Below are positions 53,143 to 63,876 of a stretch of 64,000 nucleotides of DNA, in pieces. The stretch's first letter is position 1. The number at the start of each line of letters is the position of its first letter. The notes beneath the pieces were generated by a model. That model made no database searches. It was given only the letters and a program-made list of their open reading frames with translations, and was not told the origin of the DNA. The DNA comes from Diacronema lutheri (lineage: Eukaryota > Haptophyta > Pavlovophyceae > Pavlovales > Pavlovaceae): contig JAGTXO010000009.1 in NCBI GenBank assembly GCA_019448385.1, positions 372,001-436,000 of the forward strand. The letters run 5' to 3'. The position numbers and the translations under genes were made by a program.

Positions 53143-54843
53143 CCCGCGCATCACGGCGCATGACAAATTGACAAGACGCGTGCTGCATGTGCTCGTGACG
53201 CCACTGCGCGTGCGTCACAACGTGCGCGCACGGGGCGCGTGAGGGCGCGTGAGGATGCGTGAGGATGGGCGCGCGCCGCGCCGTTGAGCCCCGCGCGGCG
53301 CTGCGGGGAGCGCATCCTTCGCGCGCGCTGTTTGGCGTGCACCCCGTGCGCTCAGACATCCAAGGAAGAATTTCGCTTCCAGCTGCAGCTTGCACTGCGT
53401 CAAGGGGTCACTGCGAATGTTTGTTGCATCATCACAGCGCACGCGCCCTAGCCCACACACACAACCAGCCGCGCACTCGCAACCAGCACCCGCAGCCCGC
53501 GCCCACACGCAACAGCGCGCACTCTGGCATCGTGTGTCCCGCATGCCGCGACCCCACTTCCCTCCCACCACCTCCCCGCCGCGCGCCGCGTCCGAGTGCG
53601 TCGGTCTTAAAAAGCTCGTGATGTTTCTGTCGGCACTGACCGGGGGAACGTGCCCCCCGATACGAGTAGGATTTCGGACATGCTTGATCGTCAGCCGCAC
53701 TCGGCACGCTCGCCCCGCACCACACCTCTCCTCAGCCCGCCCGCCCACCGCCACGCGCACGCGCGCGCGCTCGTGTGCCCAGCCGCTGCTGCGCGCGCCC
53801 GCGAGCGCGCGCGCCCCAGAAAAGAAGGCAAAGCGCGGGGCAAACGGGTCGCGCGCGCGCGCGTGCGTACCGGAGTGGCCGGAGCGAGGGCCCTGGAACG
53901 TCGCGCACATTGCCAGTGGAGGTAGGGGCGACGCGGCGCGCGGGCGCGCGGGGAAAGCGCGCGGCAGAGGACTCCAAAAATACGCGGGGGGGGGGGGGGG
54001 GGGGGGGGGGTGCATACGCGGCCCTGTCGCGGCGCGGCGCGGCGAGGCATGGGGGGGGGGGGGGGGGGCAAGCAGCGAGAGGGCAGGTGAGCGCGCGCGC
54101 GCGCGCGCACGGTGGCACGGCATGCGCCCAGATCTGTCGCGCGCGCTGGCTGGAAGGAGTGTGCTCGCCGTCCGACACACGCAGGGCCACGCCAGGCCAG
54201 GACGGCCTCTGGCCCGCCTGCTTTAAAACAGCGACCGACTGTGCGGGAAGGACGGCCGCGGTGCTGCCCCCCGCGGTGGCAGGGAGGCGCGCCGCCGCGG
54301 GCGTTGCACGCCCTCCGCAAACGCGCGAGTGCGCGGCTCGCGTCGCAGCGCGCTGGCGAGGGGCGCGCGGTGCGTGCGCGGCGCAGTGCGGGGCGCGGTG
54401 CGTGCGGCTCTGGTGTGCGAGGCGATCAGTACCCGTGGCAGGCCACTGGCTAAAGAAGCCGCCCGGAGGGTGTGGAATCAGGGTCGATATTTCGGGGAAA
54501 GAGTGACATCACTTCGGACGCACACCAGAGCTGCGTGCGTGCGAGGGCAGCGCGCATGCGCGCGCGGCGCGCGGCGCGGCGCGGATCGCGCGCCCCCTCT
54601 CGCGCGGCACATGGGTCAGCGAATTGTAGTTTGTGGTATGCAGAATCAACAGCAAGGTGTCTGTAGCCAAGCGTGATATCATCCCCGATGTGCCGCGCGA
54701 GGTGTGCGCGCGCGTGCAGGTGGAGGAGCGGCAGGGGCATGCGCTGGACCCACCGTAGAACCCTTGGACACGTCGGCATCGCCGTAGCGAGGAATCCGGC
54801 TGGAATAAAGAAAGTCCGGGAGGTGCGTCGCCGTGTGTCCGCG
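53143..54843. other. 1.7-kb spacer without recognised gene
   Basis: No convincing coding frame on either strand: the open frames are Arg/Ala/Pro shadows of GC content. It contains GTGAGGATGC-type short repeats (53236-53270), two G runs (53986-54010 and 54051-54068), an alternating CG tract (54095-54110), and two lower-GC patches (53590-53690 and 54480-54690). GTGATATCATCCCCGAT near 54673 is the least GC-biased sequence just upstream of the eIF3L gene. No tRNA, rRNA or snRNA was recognised. It probably holds the eIF3L promoter and possibly an unseen non-coding gene. Confidence 0.5.
53986..54068. repeat. Two G homopolymers (25 and 18 nt)
   Basis: Runs at 53986-54010 and 54051-54068 separated by 40 bp of GC-rich sequence, in the gene-free spacer. 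Confidence 0.95.
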
Positions 54844-57334
54844 ATGGACTACGACGAGATCGACGGCAGTCTGGCGAGCGACCTGCCCGCCTTTCATCTC
54901 GCGCCCAGCGGAGCTGGGGAAAGCGGCTTCGATGCCACCGCCATCGATGCGGACGCCGGCCAGTCGGCGCCGTACGGCGGCGGCGACGGCACGGACGGGA
55001 GCGCTGAGCTCTACGTGCCCGAGATGATCCAGAGGTTTGTCGTCTACTTCCATAAGCAGGTGCGCGAGCGGAACGTGACGGAGGTGCACTTTATCTACGA
55101 GAACACGTACCACAAGCTCACTGACCGCTTCTACAAGACTTCGCCCTGGCCGCCGGCCGAGGCGATCGCGCCTCTCGTCGACGAGGATCCAACGTTCGTG
55201 ATGCTCTACAAGGAGCTCTACTACCGGCACATCTACGCCAAGCTGCAGCCGACGCTCGACCAGCGCTTCGAGTCATGGGAGAACTACGGCGTCATCTTCG
55301 ATTACCTCCTCACGCAGCCGCCGCCGTCGGCCGCGCCATCGACCGCCCTCGACCTGCCCAACCAATGGCTGTGGGACATTGTCGACGAGTACATTTACCA
55401 GTTCCAGGACTTTTGCCGCTGGCGCTCGCGGCTCAAGACCAAGACGGCGGACGAGCTCGACCAGCTGCGCGAGAACGACCAGCTCTACTCCCCCGTCACC
55501 GTCCTCCGCACGCTGCAAAAGGTCGTCGCGCGCTCGGGCGTGCTCGGCGCGCTCGCCGCCGACGGCTCATGCTCCGCCGCGGCTGCGGAGCACGTGGCCA
55601 AGGTGGCGGCGGGCGGCGTGCCGCCAAAGGGCGAGGCGGACGGCGCGTACGCCGCGTCCAACCTCTACCGGATGCTCGGCTACTTTGCGCTCGTCGGCCA
55701 GCTGCGCGTGCACGTTCTGCTCTGCGACTACAGGTGCGCGCTCCGGTGCGCGGCGGTGATCGACGTCTCGAAGCAGGGCCTCTTCACGCGCGTGACGGCG
55801 TGCCACATCGCCGTGTGTTACTACCTGGGCTGGGCCTACCTGATGAGCAGGCGCTACGTCGACGCCAGCCGCGCCCTCTGCTCGTGCCTCGTCTACCTGC
55901 AGCGCACGCGCGCCTACCTTTCGCGTTCCTCGCAGGTACGAGGGAGGGAGGAGGGGGGGGGGGGGTTGTGCGTGCGTGTCGTGTCGCCCGCTCGCGCCGT
56001 CGCTGCGCCGGTCGGCCGCGCGCCGAGGAGCGCGAGCGCGAGCGCTCGGCACCGCGCGCGTGCCGCCTGGCCATGTCGAAGGGCGGGCCTCAAAATGCGA
56101 ACACGCGCCCTCTCTCGTGCACCGCGGACCCTCTGCGCGTGCGTCCCGCTGCGAACTGCGGCGCGCGCACCGCGCCGCAGTTCGACTCGATGCAGAAGAA
56201 GAACGAGCAGATGTTTGGCGCGCTCGCGCTGTGCCTATGCCTGTGCCCGCAGCCCGCCGTTGACGAAACGCTCGTCTCCGCACTCAACGACAAGCTCGGC
56301 GACAAGATCGCACGGATGGGTCGCGGCGACGAGAGCGCATACGAGGACCTCTTCTCCTTCGCGTGCCCAAAGTTCGTCTCGCCGTGCGCGCCCGACTACG
56401 AGAGTGTGTCGGAGGGGTCGCCCTTCGAGATGTACAAGCTGCAGCTCTCGCTTCTGCTAAACGAGGTGCGCCAGGTCGCGCAGCTGCCCACCGTCCGCAC
56501 ATACCTCGCGCTCTACTCCGCGATCGACGTGCGCAAGATGGCCGCGTTCGTCGAGGCGACGCCCGACGCGTTCCACGCGCAGCTGCAGACAGTCAAGCAC
56601 AAGGCGCACCAGGTGCACTGGCATGGCGGCGAGCCGCTCTCCGGCACGCGCGCCTCGTCCCTGTGCGATCTCAACTTTGGAATCTGCGACCAGCTCGTTC
56701 ATGTCTCACTCAACCGGCCAGTCAAGAGATACAGTGCGCGCGCACGCCACGAGCCGCGCGGCCGGACCAACGTGGATGCGCGCAGCTCCCGGACCAACGT
56801 GGATGCGCGCAGCTCCCGGACCAACGTGGATGCGCGCAGAGCGCGCGGCGCGCGGCGCGCGGCGGCGGGCAGCCGCGCGAAGGGGCCAGCCGCGCGACGG
56901 GGGCAGATGCGCACCGGCGGCGCGCGTGCGAGCGCCGCGCGCGAGCGACCACCCCCGCACGACGGTGCGCATGCGCGCCCAGCGTGGGCGCGTGTGTGTG
57001 CGCCTACACGGCGCAGTAGCTCGATGCGAACAGCCCCCTCCTCGAGGCACCCCTACCTACGCCACGCTTGGAGGCCGCACGGCCAATGAGCGGTGTGGAA
57101 CCAAAAAGGGGCACACGCGCGGTCGCTCGGGTGCCTTTTCCGAGCCGACGACGGCAGAGTCGACGCGTGGCGCGCGACGCGCTGCCTGCCGCCCACTCGT
57201 TTGGCGCTCACGTGCCGCGCGCGCACCGTCGCCGGCGCACAGGCGACTTCTTCATCCGGCAGTACAAAAAATTTGACGAGCTACTGGCGACGCTCCAGCC
57301 GCCCAAGGCCGTGACGCCATGCCCACCGGCGTAG
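54844..57334 (+). CDS. EIF3L: Translation initiation factor eIF3 subunit L
   Basis: Exons 54844-55935, 56181-56733 and 57243-57334 give 578 aa, near the usual ~560. Family stretches: VPEMIQRFVVYFHKQV, YKELYYRHIYAKL, RFESWENYGVIFDYLL, PNQWLWDIVDEYIYQFQDFC, LGYFALVGQLRVHVLLCDY, HIAVCYYLGWAYLMSRRYVD and the C-terminal DFFIRQYKKFDELL of the PCI/PINT end. It is a core or near-core subunit of eIF3 in the cytosol. At the last splice, KRY|SDFF has Ser where relatives have Gly. Intron 1 has a 13-nt G run on the sense strand, the only such case here. Intron 2 contains a 27-bp minisatellite. Confidence 0.93.
56764..56840 (+). repeat. 27-bp minisatellite in eIF3L intron 2
   Basis: Three copies starting at 56764, 56791 and 56818 of GGACCAACGTGGATGCGCGC plus AGCTCCC. 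The length is a multiple of three and the reading frame stays open, but it falls between the donor at 56734 and acceptor at 57242. Confidence 0.9.
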
Positions 57335-57409
57335 GGCGGGCATGTTCGGTGGCGGCCCCGCGAGGACTGCGCAACTCGCTTCAGCCCTGATGCAATGGGC
57401 GAGGCCACT

Positions 57410-58222
57410 TCATTTTGGCTTGGTTGCAACCGTGGTGTCGCCCGTGAGCACGGTCTGGCACGCGAGCCGGTAGGAGGCGGGCTTGCCCTTGAGCTTCGCC
57501 TCCTCGACCGCCGTGCGCGGCGAGCAGCCACCGCCGCTTATGTCGACGACGCACGTGCCGCACTGCCCCGCCCCGCCGCAGTTGGTCATCTTCCCGACCA
57601 TCGTGTAGACGTCCACCTTCGCCTTGAGCAGCTCTGTCCGGAGGATCGCGCCCTGCGGCATCGGCAGCCGCGTGTCGGGCTTGCCCGACTGCTGCACCGT
57701 CACGCTGACGGTAGCTGGCCCGCGCGGAGGGGCGGGAGCGGGTGGCGGCGGCGCCGGAGCAGCGCGTGGCGGCGGAGGCGGCGGCGGCGGAGTCAGCGGC
57801 GGCGCCACTGCCGCCGTTTGCCGGGCAGCCGGCGCGTCGGAGGTGAGCACGAGCCGCACGTCGCCCTCCGCCGCGACGATGAGGCTCATCGCCGGCTCCA
57901 GCTCCAATGTGGCGACGTCGTTGACGGACAAAAGGCGCATGCCCGTGCGGATCGCGCCGCTGCTCGCCGCCGAGCCCCCATCCACCACCTCCGCGACGAG
58001 CACGAAAGGCGCGCCGGCAGTGTCGGCGACCTCCTCGAGCACGAGGCCGAGAGGCTTGGGCAACGCGATCGCGACGGTGCCGGCGGCGTCGGCCGCGGAC
58101 GCGGCGACGCGCACTCGGCTCACGCGGCCGTGTGCGCTCGTCCAGCGGACGACCGCCGAGGTGTGGAATCCGTTGCACGCGCACAGCCCCGCGAGCGCGA
58201 TGATGAGCGCGCGCATCGGCAT
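57410..58222 (-). CDS. PDZ-2Fe-2S ferredoxin fusion, plastid-type leader
   Basis: A 270-aa single-exon protein. Leader MPMRALIIALAGLCACNG then FHTSAVVRW: a signal peptide ending before a Phe, the usual mark of secondary red plastid import. Residues ~50-125 look like a PDZ domain (PLGLVLEEV, VVDGGSAASSGAIRTGMRLL then SVNDV). A Pro-rich linker follows (8-Pro run). Residues ~165-265 are a [2Fe-2S] ferredoxin domain with Cys at ~215, 221, 224 and 255 (NCGGAGQCGTC ... RLACQT). This type resembles plastid/cyanobacterial ferredoxin-like proteins; electron partner unknown. I do not recall a common PDZ-ferredoxin pairing. Convergent with eIF3L (75 bp) and divergent from the ankyrin gene (24 bp). Confidence 0.85.
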   Translation of the reverse strand: MPMRALIIALAGLCACNGFHTSAVVRWTSAHGRVSRVRVAASAADAAGTVAIALPKPLGLVLEEVADTAGAPFVLVAEVVDGGSAASSGAIRTGMRLLSVNDVATLELEPAMSLIVAAEGDVRLVLTSDAPAARQTAAVAPPLTPPPPPPPPRAAPAPPPPAPAPPRGPATVSVTVQQSGKPDTRLPMPQGAILRTELLKAKVDVYTMVGKMTNCGGAGQCGTCVVDISGGGCSPRTAVEEAKLKGKPASYRLACQTVLTGDTTVATKPK

Positions 58223-58246
58223 TTTCTGGACGACTGCACCGACAAA
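58223..58246. promoter_or_regulatory. 24-bp spacer between divergent start codons
   Basis: The smallest intergenic gap between divergent genes in the window. Transcription starts must lie within one or both coding regions, or translation must start at a later Met. Confidence 0.4.
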
Positions 58247-59164
58247 ATGGCCGCACCGGAGATCACGACGGAGGCGCTGTCGGACGTCGCGCGCGCGATC
58301 CTCGAAGGCGGCGTCGCCGCGCTCCCGCGTCTGGTCCGTGACCCGGCCGACGCATCCACGACCGGTGCGGAGACGCGCGTGGATGCGCGCAGCCGCTCTG
58401 AGAACGGGCTGACGCTCCTGCACATGCTCGCCGTCTACGGGCTCGTCGAGCCGATGCGAGCTCTCGTCCGGCAGTACGGCGCCGAGGTGAACAGCGTGGC
58501 GGGGCACGGCGCGACACCGCTGCTCGCCGCGGTGACCGCGGGGCACATTGATGCCGCGCAGCTGCTGTTGCAGGAAGGCGCGCGCGCCGACGTGCCGGCG
58601 ACGGCCGACGCCGACGTCTTGCACGCGTCGCCGCTACTCAGCGCGACGCGTAACGGCAACCTGGCCCTCGTGCAGCTGCTCGCCGTGGCGCGAGCGCGCA
58701 TGGACGTGCGCGACCCGACGGGCCAAACGCCGCTCCTGCTCGCCGCCGCCGACGGCCATGCCGACGTGTGCGACATTCTGCTCCGGTTTGGGGCAAGCGC
58801 GAACGATGCCGACGCCGGCGGCAGCACGGCGCTAATGCGCGCGTCCGAACGGGGCCACGTCGTTGCCGTGCGCAGGCTCCTTGGCGCGCGCGCGGACCCC
58901 ACCCAGCCGCGCGCCGACGGCGCCACCGCGGCGCTCCTCGCGATGCAGGCAGGCCACGCGCACGTCGCGCGGCTCTTGATCGCGGCTGCAGACGGTGCAG
59001 AGCTGCCGGCCGAGGGCGCGCCCGCTGCCGCCGCGGACGACGCCGAGCTAGGCCGCGCTGTGCTGCAGGCGACACTTCCGGATGGCGCTGGTGGCGGCGA
59101 GGGCGCGACTTCCGAGGAGCTGAGCGCCTTCGCGAGTACGCTCGCCAAGAAGCGCGCTCACTGA
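58247..59164 (+). CDS. Ankyrin-repeat protein
   Basis: A 305-aa single-exon protein. Five to six ankyrin repeats run from ~50 to ~250, e.g. GLTLLHMLAVYGLVEPMRAL, GATPLLAAVTAGHIDAAQLL, GQTPLLLAAADGHADVCDIL and GSTALMRASERGHVVAVRRL. The C-terminus is acidic and ends in KKRAH. A protein-binding adaptor with no catalytic domain; partner unknown. The start at 58247 is the first ATG after the divergent neighbour. Confidence 0.9.
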   Translation: MAAPEITTEALSDVARAILEGGVAALPRLVRDPADASTTGAETRVDARSRSENGLTLLHMLAVYGLVEPMRALVRQYGAEVNSVAGHGATPLLAAVTAGHIDAAQLLLQEGARADVPATADADVLHASPLLSATRNGNLALVQLLAVARARMDVRDPTGQTPLLLAAADGHADVCDILLRFGASANDADAGGSTALMRASERGHVVAVRRLLGARADPTQPRADGATAALLAMQAGHAHVARLLIAAADGAELPAEGAPAAAADDAELGRAVLQATLPDGAGGGEGATSEELSAFASTLAKKRAH

Positions 59165-59287
59165 GCGGCAGACGAGTCTGTGAGAAGATGACCGCGCGTC
59201 TCGCTTTGTTCCACCCGCTGCTCCGCGGAGATCCCGCACCCTTCCCTCCCTCTTCCCTTGCCTCGTCACTTGAACGTCGCGCGCCGC

Positions 59288-62200
59288 TCAATAGATCTCG
59301 GCCAGCGCGAGCAGCACAAGCGTCGTCCACCCGTTGAAAGGGCGAGTGCGCTGGCCCTTGCCGCTCGTTTCGTCATACTGCTCGAAGAGAAAGCCCGTCC
59401 GCTCAAACTCGCGCAGCACCGTGCGCACCACGTTGACGCGCAGCGCGTCGTACGCGGCGCGCGCTTGCGCGGCGTACGGGCCGGGCGTGGTGGCTGCGCG
59501 CGCGCGCGCGCGCACGGCAGGGCGCGCGCGGCGCGCGCGCGCTCAGCCCAACGCGCGCGATCGCACGCGCGCCGCCCGCCTCTCCTCGGCGGCACGCACC
59601 ATAGTGGTGGAGCCCGGCGAGCGCGAGGTAATTGAGGTTGATCCAGATAGCCCCTCGCCAGTACGGCGCGTCGCCGGGCGCGTTCTCGACGCCGTGCAGC
59701 GGGTCGGCGCGTGAGAGCGACCGCAGCCCATGCGGTGTCCACAGGCGCGCCTCGTCCGTGAGCGCGCCAATGGTCGCGCCGAGCGCGGCCGAGTCGGCGG
59801 GTATGAGCCGCAGCATGAGCGGGAAGAGCGAGACGTACCCCGTGTGGCGCACGAACGTCACCTTGGCGCCGCCACGCCCCTTCCACCGGCGGCGCGTGAG
59901 CAGACCGCCGCGGCCATCTCCCAGCGAGTACAGGTAGACGGGGTGGCTACGCGGACACGGCGAGCGCGCCGCGCGGAGCGCGTGCTGCAGCTTCTCGAGC
60001 GGCACGTCCGCCTCGAGCTGCTCGGCGGAGCGGCCCGCCGCCGCGTCGCGCGCTCGCTCGCACTTGATGACGACGTGCTCGACGAGTCTCCCATCGTTGG
60101 TCGTACGGCCCACATCCGCGTATTGCACGCCGTCCGGGTCCCAGTGCCTCGCAGCGAGCGCGCGGACGAGCGCCGCGTGCAGCTCAGCGTAGTGCGCGGC
60201 GGAGCGGAGCGAGGCGGAGGGCAGCGCAGCAGCCGCGCCACCGAGCGCGCGCGCGCCCGCCGCGAGCCAGCAGATGAGGTCGACGTGCCGCTCGGCGGCG
60301 TCCGCCTCCGTCGCGCGCGGGTAATCGTCGAGCCCGCTCGCGAGCGTCATCGCGTTCAAACGGCCGTCCGCCGCCGAGCGGCCGCGCCAGTAAAAACCGT
60401 CGGCAACGCGCGACGCGGCGTGCTTGTACAGCCGCTCGGCGCGCGCGCGCGCAGCCGCCGCCGACGAGCTGCGCACGCCGCTGTCGGCGTCGGTGGCGTG
60501 TGCCGGGTCGTCGCGCGCAGGCAGCGCGGCGGCCGACTGTGAGGAGAGGAGCCAGCCAAACCAGCGCTCGAGCGCAGGCAGCGCGGCGGCGAGGGCGGCG
60601 TCGAGCGTGGCCGCCTCGGCCGCCGGCGCCACGCGCCGTCGCGCGACGAGCGCCTCGACGAGAAGCAGCAGCGTTGGCGGGTTGGCGACCTGGCGCGACT
60701 GGGCGACAAACTCGGTGGGTACTCGCGCGCGCGCCTCGTCGCCCAGAATCTGCTCGCGCGCGAGCCAGCCGTCGGGTTGCACGAGCGCGGCCCAGTGGAG
60801 CAGCACGTCTGCGGCAAGCGGCGCGTCGAAGCGCGCGACGACGAGCTGGTGGAAGCCATCATCCCACAGGAAGCCGCGCGGGAAGAAGGCACGCGACGGC
60901 ACCGCGCAGAAGAGCGGCGTCGCGCGCGCGTCCGACACGGCACCGCGCGCGTCGCGCACGCGCGACGTGCCGTACATGAAGGCGTGCGAGCCGAGAAGCA
61001 GTGAAAGCGCGCGTTTGGCGGCACTCAACTGCGCAGGCTGCAGTGGGCTGCCGCCGAGCGTCGCGTCATGAAGCCCGAAGGCGTCATCAAAGCGCGCGTT
61101 GAAGCGCGCCTCCGCGACGGTCGCCGCGCGGCGCACCGCGCCCGGTCTGAGCAGCGCGCTCGGCACGCCAGGCGTAGCTGCACCGACGCTCGCACCGCCA
61201 ACGGCGCGGCCGAGCGTGAGCTGCGCGCTGAAGGGCAGCACGCCGCTCAGCTGTACGACAAGCACGCGCGCGTCACCGCCGCCTTCATCCGCGCCCTCGT
61301 CCGCGCCGCGCGCGGGCAGCGAGCCGCCACCGGCCTCGAGCAGGGCACGCATTGTCGTGCCGAGGGTGGCAAGGGGAAGAACGCGGCTGCTGTGCCATTC
61401 GCGCAGCTCGAGCTGCCCGCCGCCGCCGTCGCTGCCGCCGTCGCTGCCGTCGCCGCCGCCCTCCGCCATCGCACCGCTGATCTGCAGCGCGAAACAGCCG
61501 ACGCCGCGCAGCTCGCCGGACGCGCGCACGGCCGGTGCGCCCGGCGCGCGCGTGAAGACGCGCAGCTGTGGTGAATCCGGCACCTCCGCGTTCACACCGT
61601 CACCGTCCGCACCGACGCCCATACCCGCGCCCGTGCCCGACACCTGCGCCGCCCTTCCCTTTTCAGCCTCCTCCTCGTCCCGCCCTCCGCCTGATGAGCC
61701 GCCGCCATCGGCTGTGCCGCCATCGCCAACATCGACCTCCGAATCAAGCGCGGCGTACAGAAAGACGCTCGCGCGCGCGCCGGCCGCGCCGCTCGCGTCG
61801 CCGCCGCCGCGGCCGGACGCATCGGGCTCAGAGGCATCGAGCGATTCAATCGTGACGTGCAGCGCCCACTCGTCCACGCCCACCTCGCCCGCATCCGCGC
61901 CATCCGCGGCCGCGCCTCCGAGGACGCGAACGTACGTCGTGTGCAGCCGCACGCGCGCAACCGGGTCGACGATGGTCTGCTCGCCGAGCGAGCGGCCGTC
62001 GTGCACGCGGTAGCCATACGTCAGCCCGTCCTCCTGGCTGCACTCGTGCCGCAGCGCGAACGGCTGCGTGCCACCGCCCGGCGATGGCGTGCCTCCCGGC
62101 CGGCCCGCGGGCCACATCATACCCGCAGCGAGCGCGTGCGGGTAGGTGCGCGACTTGACGCCCGCGTAGACGCCGGGTCGGTACGTGCCCCACAGTAGAG

Positions 62201-62402
62201 CCTCGTGATGCTCTGTCGGCAGCGCGGCGGGCAGCCGCTCAAAGTCGTACGGCGGCGATGCGAGCGGCTGCTCACGCGCCGCAGGCCGCCGCTCGGCCAC
62301 GCCGCCCGCCGGCTGCTCGGGAGCGCGCGCGCGCGAGCGCAGGGCGAGAGCGGCTGCAATCGCGACGGCCGCGACCGCGCAGGCGACGGCCACGCCGCGC
62401 AT
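59288..62402 (-). CDS. GCS1: Mannosyl-oligosaccharide glucosidase (glucosidase I, GH63)
   Basis: Exons 62402-59600 and 59493-59288 give 1002 aa. A signal-anchor (AVACAVAAVAIAAALAL, residues ~5-21) places it as a type II ER membrane protein. GH63 landmarks are HEALLWGTYRPGVYAGVKSR, GLTYGYRVHDG, FFPRGFLWDDGFHQLVVARF, DGWLAREQILGDEARARVP, ENAPGDAPYWRGAIWINLNY and FNGWTTLVLLALAEIY. The enzyme removes the outermost alpha-1,2-glucose from N-glycans in the ER. Acidic/Gly-rich inserts around residues ~195-265 make it longer than the ~830-aa animal enzyme. The divergent partner is an ER DnaJ. The start at 62402 was chosen since upstream Mets lie in that gene. Confidence 0.92.
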
Positions 62403-62520
62403 CGCGCGCGGCGCTCGGCCACCAGCCTTGGCCGCCGCGGCCTTGCGCGCCAGGTCGCCGGCGTCCTCCCGCGCTGGCCGCGATCGTTCTGTCAACGTTT
62501 TGTAGGCGGCACGTCGCACG
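62403..62520. promoter_or_regulatory. Divergent promoter, glucosidase I / ER DnaJ
   Basis: 118 bp between two ER-folding genes. Near the DnaJ ATG it contains TCAACGTTTTGTAGGC and GGCACGTCGCACG with ACGT cores. These are suggestive of bZIP binding but not a textbook ER-stress element. Confidence 0.4.
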
Positions 62521-63876
62521 ATGGCGCGCGGCGGGATGGGTCGAGGGTTGGCCCTCGCCCTGCTCTTTTCAGCGTTGGGCGCGGCGTCGGGCTTCGACTC
62601 CTTCTTCGGCAACATCTTTGGCGGTGGCATGCCTGGCGCCGCGGCTGGCGGCGACACGGAGTACTACGAGACGCTCGGCGTCGGCCGCGACGCGACGGAC
62701 GCTCAGCTCAAGAAGGCATACCGCAAGCTCGCGCTCGAGCATCACCCGGACAAGGGAGGCTCGCCCGACAAGTTCAAGCAGATTGCCGAGGCCTTCTCGA
62801 CCCTCTCCGACCCGCAGAAGCGCCAGATCTACGACCAGTATGGCAAGGAGGGCGTCCGGCGTGCGGACGCGGGCGGCGCGCCCGGCGCGGGCGTGGGCCC
62901 GAGCGCGGAGGAGATGTTCGGCATGTTTTTCGGCGGCGGATGGGGCGGCAGGCCCGAGGAGGCGGAGGACATACTCGCACCGCTCGACCTCACGCTCGAG
63001 GACATGTTTGTCGGCCGCAGCCGCAGCGTGCGCGTCGAGCGGACGCGCGTGTGCGGCGAGTGCCGTGGCAAGGGCGGCAAGGGCGGCGCCGAGGGCCGGC
63101 GGTGCGAGACGTGCGACGGGCGCGGGGCGGTGATTCGGATGCGCCAGCTGGGCGCGGGTATGGTTCAGCAGCTGCGCACGGCCTGCCCCGACTGCAAAGG
63201 CGAGGGCAAAGTTCTCAAGCCGTCGGAGCGGTGTGGCGCGTGCGGGGGGCGCAAGGTGACCAGCGAAGCTGCAACCGTCGCCGTGCCCGTGCCGCCGGGC
63301 ATCGAGCAGGGCGAGCGCATCGTGCTGCGCGGAGAGGGCAACGCCGAGCCTGGCCTTCGCCCCGGCGACCTCGTCCTCGTCGTGCGCGAGCTCGCGCACG
63401 CCACCTACCGGCGGCAGGGTCCGCATCTTGTAGCCGAGCTCGATGTGTCGCTGCGCGAGGCGCTTGGCGGCTTCGAGCGGCCGCTGCGCCGGCTCGACGG
63501 CGGCACGCTTCGCGTGCGCGTGTCGCGCGGTCGGCTCACCTCGCCCGGCTCTGTCAAGCGCGTGCGCGGCGAGGGCATGCCTGTGCGCGCCGGGGCGGCG
63601 TCCGGCGCGCGCGGCGATCTCTACGTGCGGCTGCGCGTGCGGCTGCCGTCGCCGCAGGTACTCGGCGAGACGCGGCTGCGCACGCTCGAAAGCCTGCTTG
63701 CCAAGGTCGAGGCGGAGCAGCGTGGCGCGGGCGCGGGCGACGGCGACGGCGCGGCCGCTGCCGGCGGCACGGGCACGAGCAGCGAAGGTGACGATGCTGC
63801 GGCCGCCGAGCCCGACGACGACGACGGCGCATGCAGAGACCTCGAGGACGTAGCACCCGCCGCAAGGATGACTTGA
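62521..63876 (+). CDS. Type I DnaJ chaperone with signal peptide (ER, Scj1/ERdj-like)
   Basis: A 451-aa single-exon protein. A signal peptide ([18 protein letters not shown]) is followed by a J domain (residues ~48-110; HPD in LEHHPDKGG). A Gly-rich region comes next, then four zinc motifs [24 protein letters not shown] and CGACGGRK (~178-245). The C-terminal substrate-binding domains include [20 protein letters not shown] and [18 protein letters not shown]. This architecture matches lumenal DnaJ proteins that assist BiP. No KDEL/HDEL is present; the tail is acidic and ends AARMT, so retention would need a partner. A plastid leader is less likely but possible. Confidence 0.9.
   Translation: MARGGMGRGLALALLFSALGAASGFDSFFGNIFGGGMPGAAAGGDTEYYETLGVGRDATDAQLKKAYRKLALEHHPDKGGSPDKFKQIAEAFSTLSDPQKRQIYDQYGKEGVRRADAGGAPGAGVGPSAEEMFGMFFGGGWGGRPEEAEDILAPLDLTLEDMFVGRSRSVRVERTRVCGECRGKGGKGGAEGRRCETCDGRGAVIRMRQLGAGMVQQLRTACPDCKGEGKVLKPSERCGACGGRKVTSEAATVAVPVPPGIEQGERIVLRGEGNAEPGLRPGDLVLVVRELAHATYRRQGPHLVAELDVSLREALGGFERPLRRLDGGTLRVRVSRGRLTSPGSVKRVRGEGMPVRAGAASGARGDLYVRLRVRLPSPQVLGETRLRTLESLLAKVEAEQRGAGAGDGDGAAAAGGTGTSSEGDDAAAAEPDDDDGACRDLEDVAPAARMT

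Noticed and set aside
53215-54180. 321-codon minus-strand open frame
   Set aside because: Composition is Arg/Ala/Pro-rich with no recognisable segment, and it crosses both G runs. A shadow of GC content.
56764-56840. In-frame 27-bp repeats as coding sequence of eIF3L
   Set aside because: The family-conserved join KRY|(S)DFFIRQ requires removing this segment, and flanking GT/AG sites exist.
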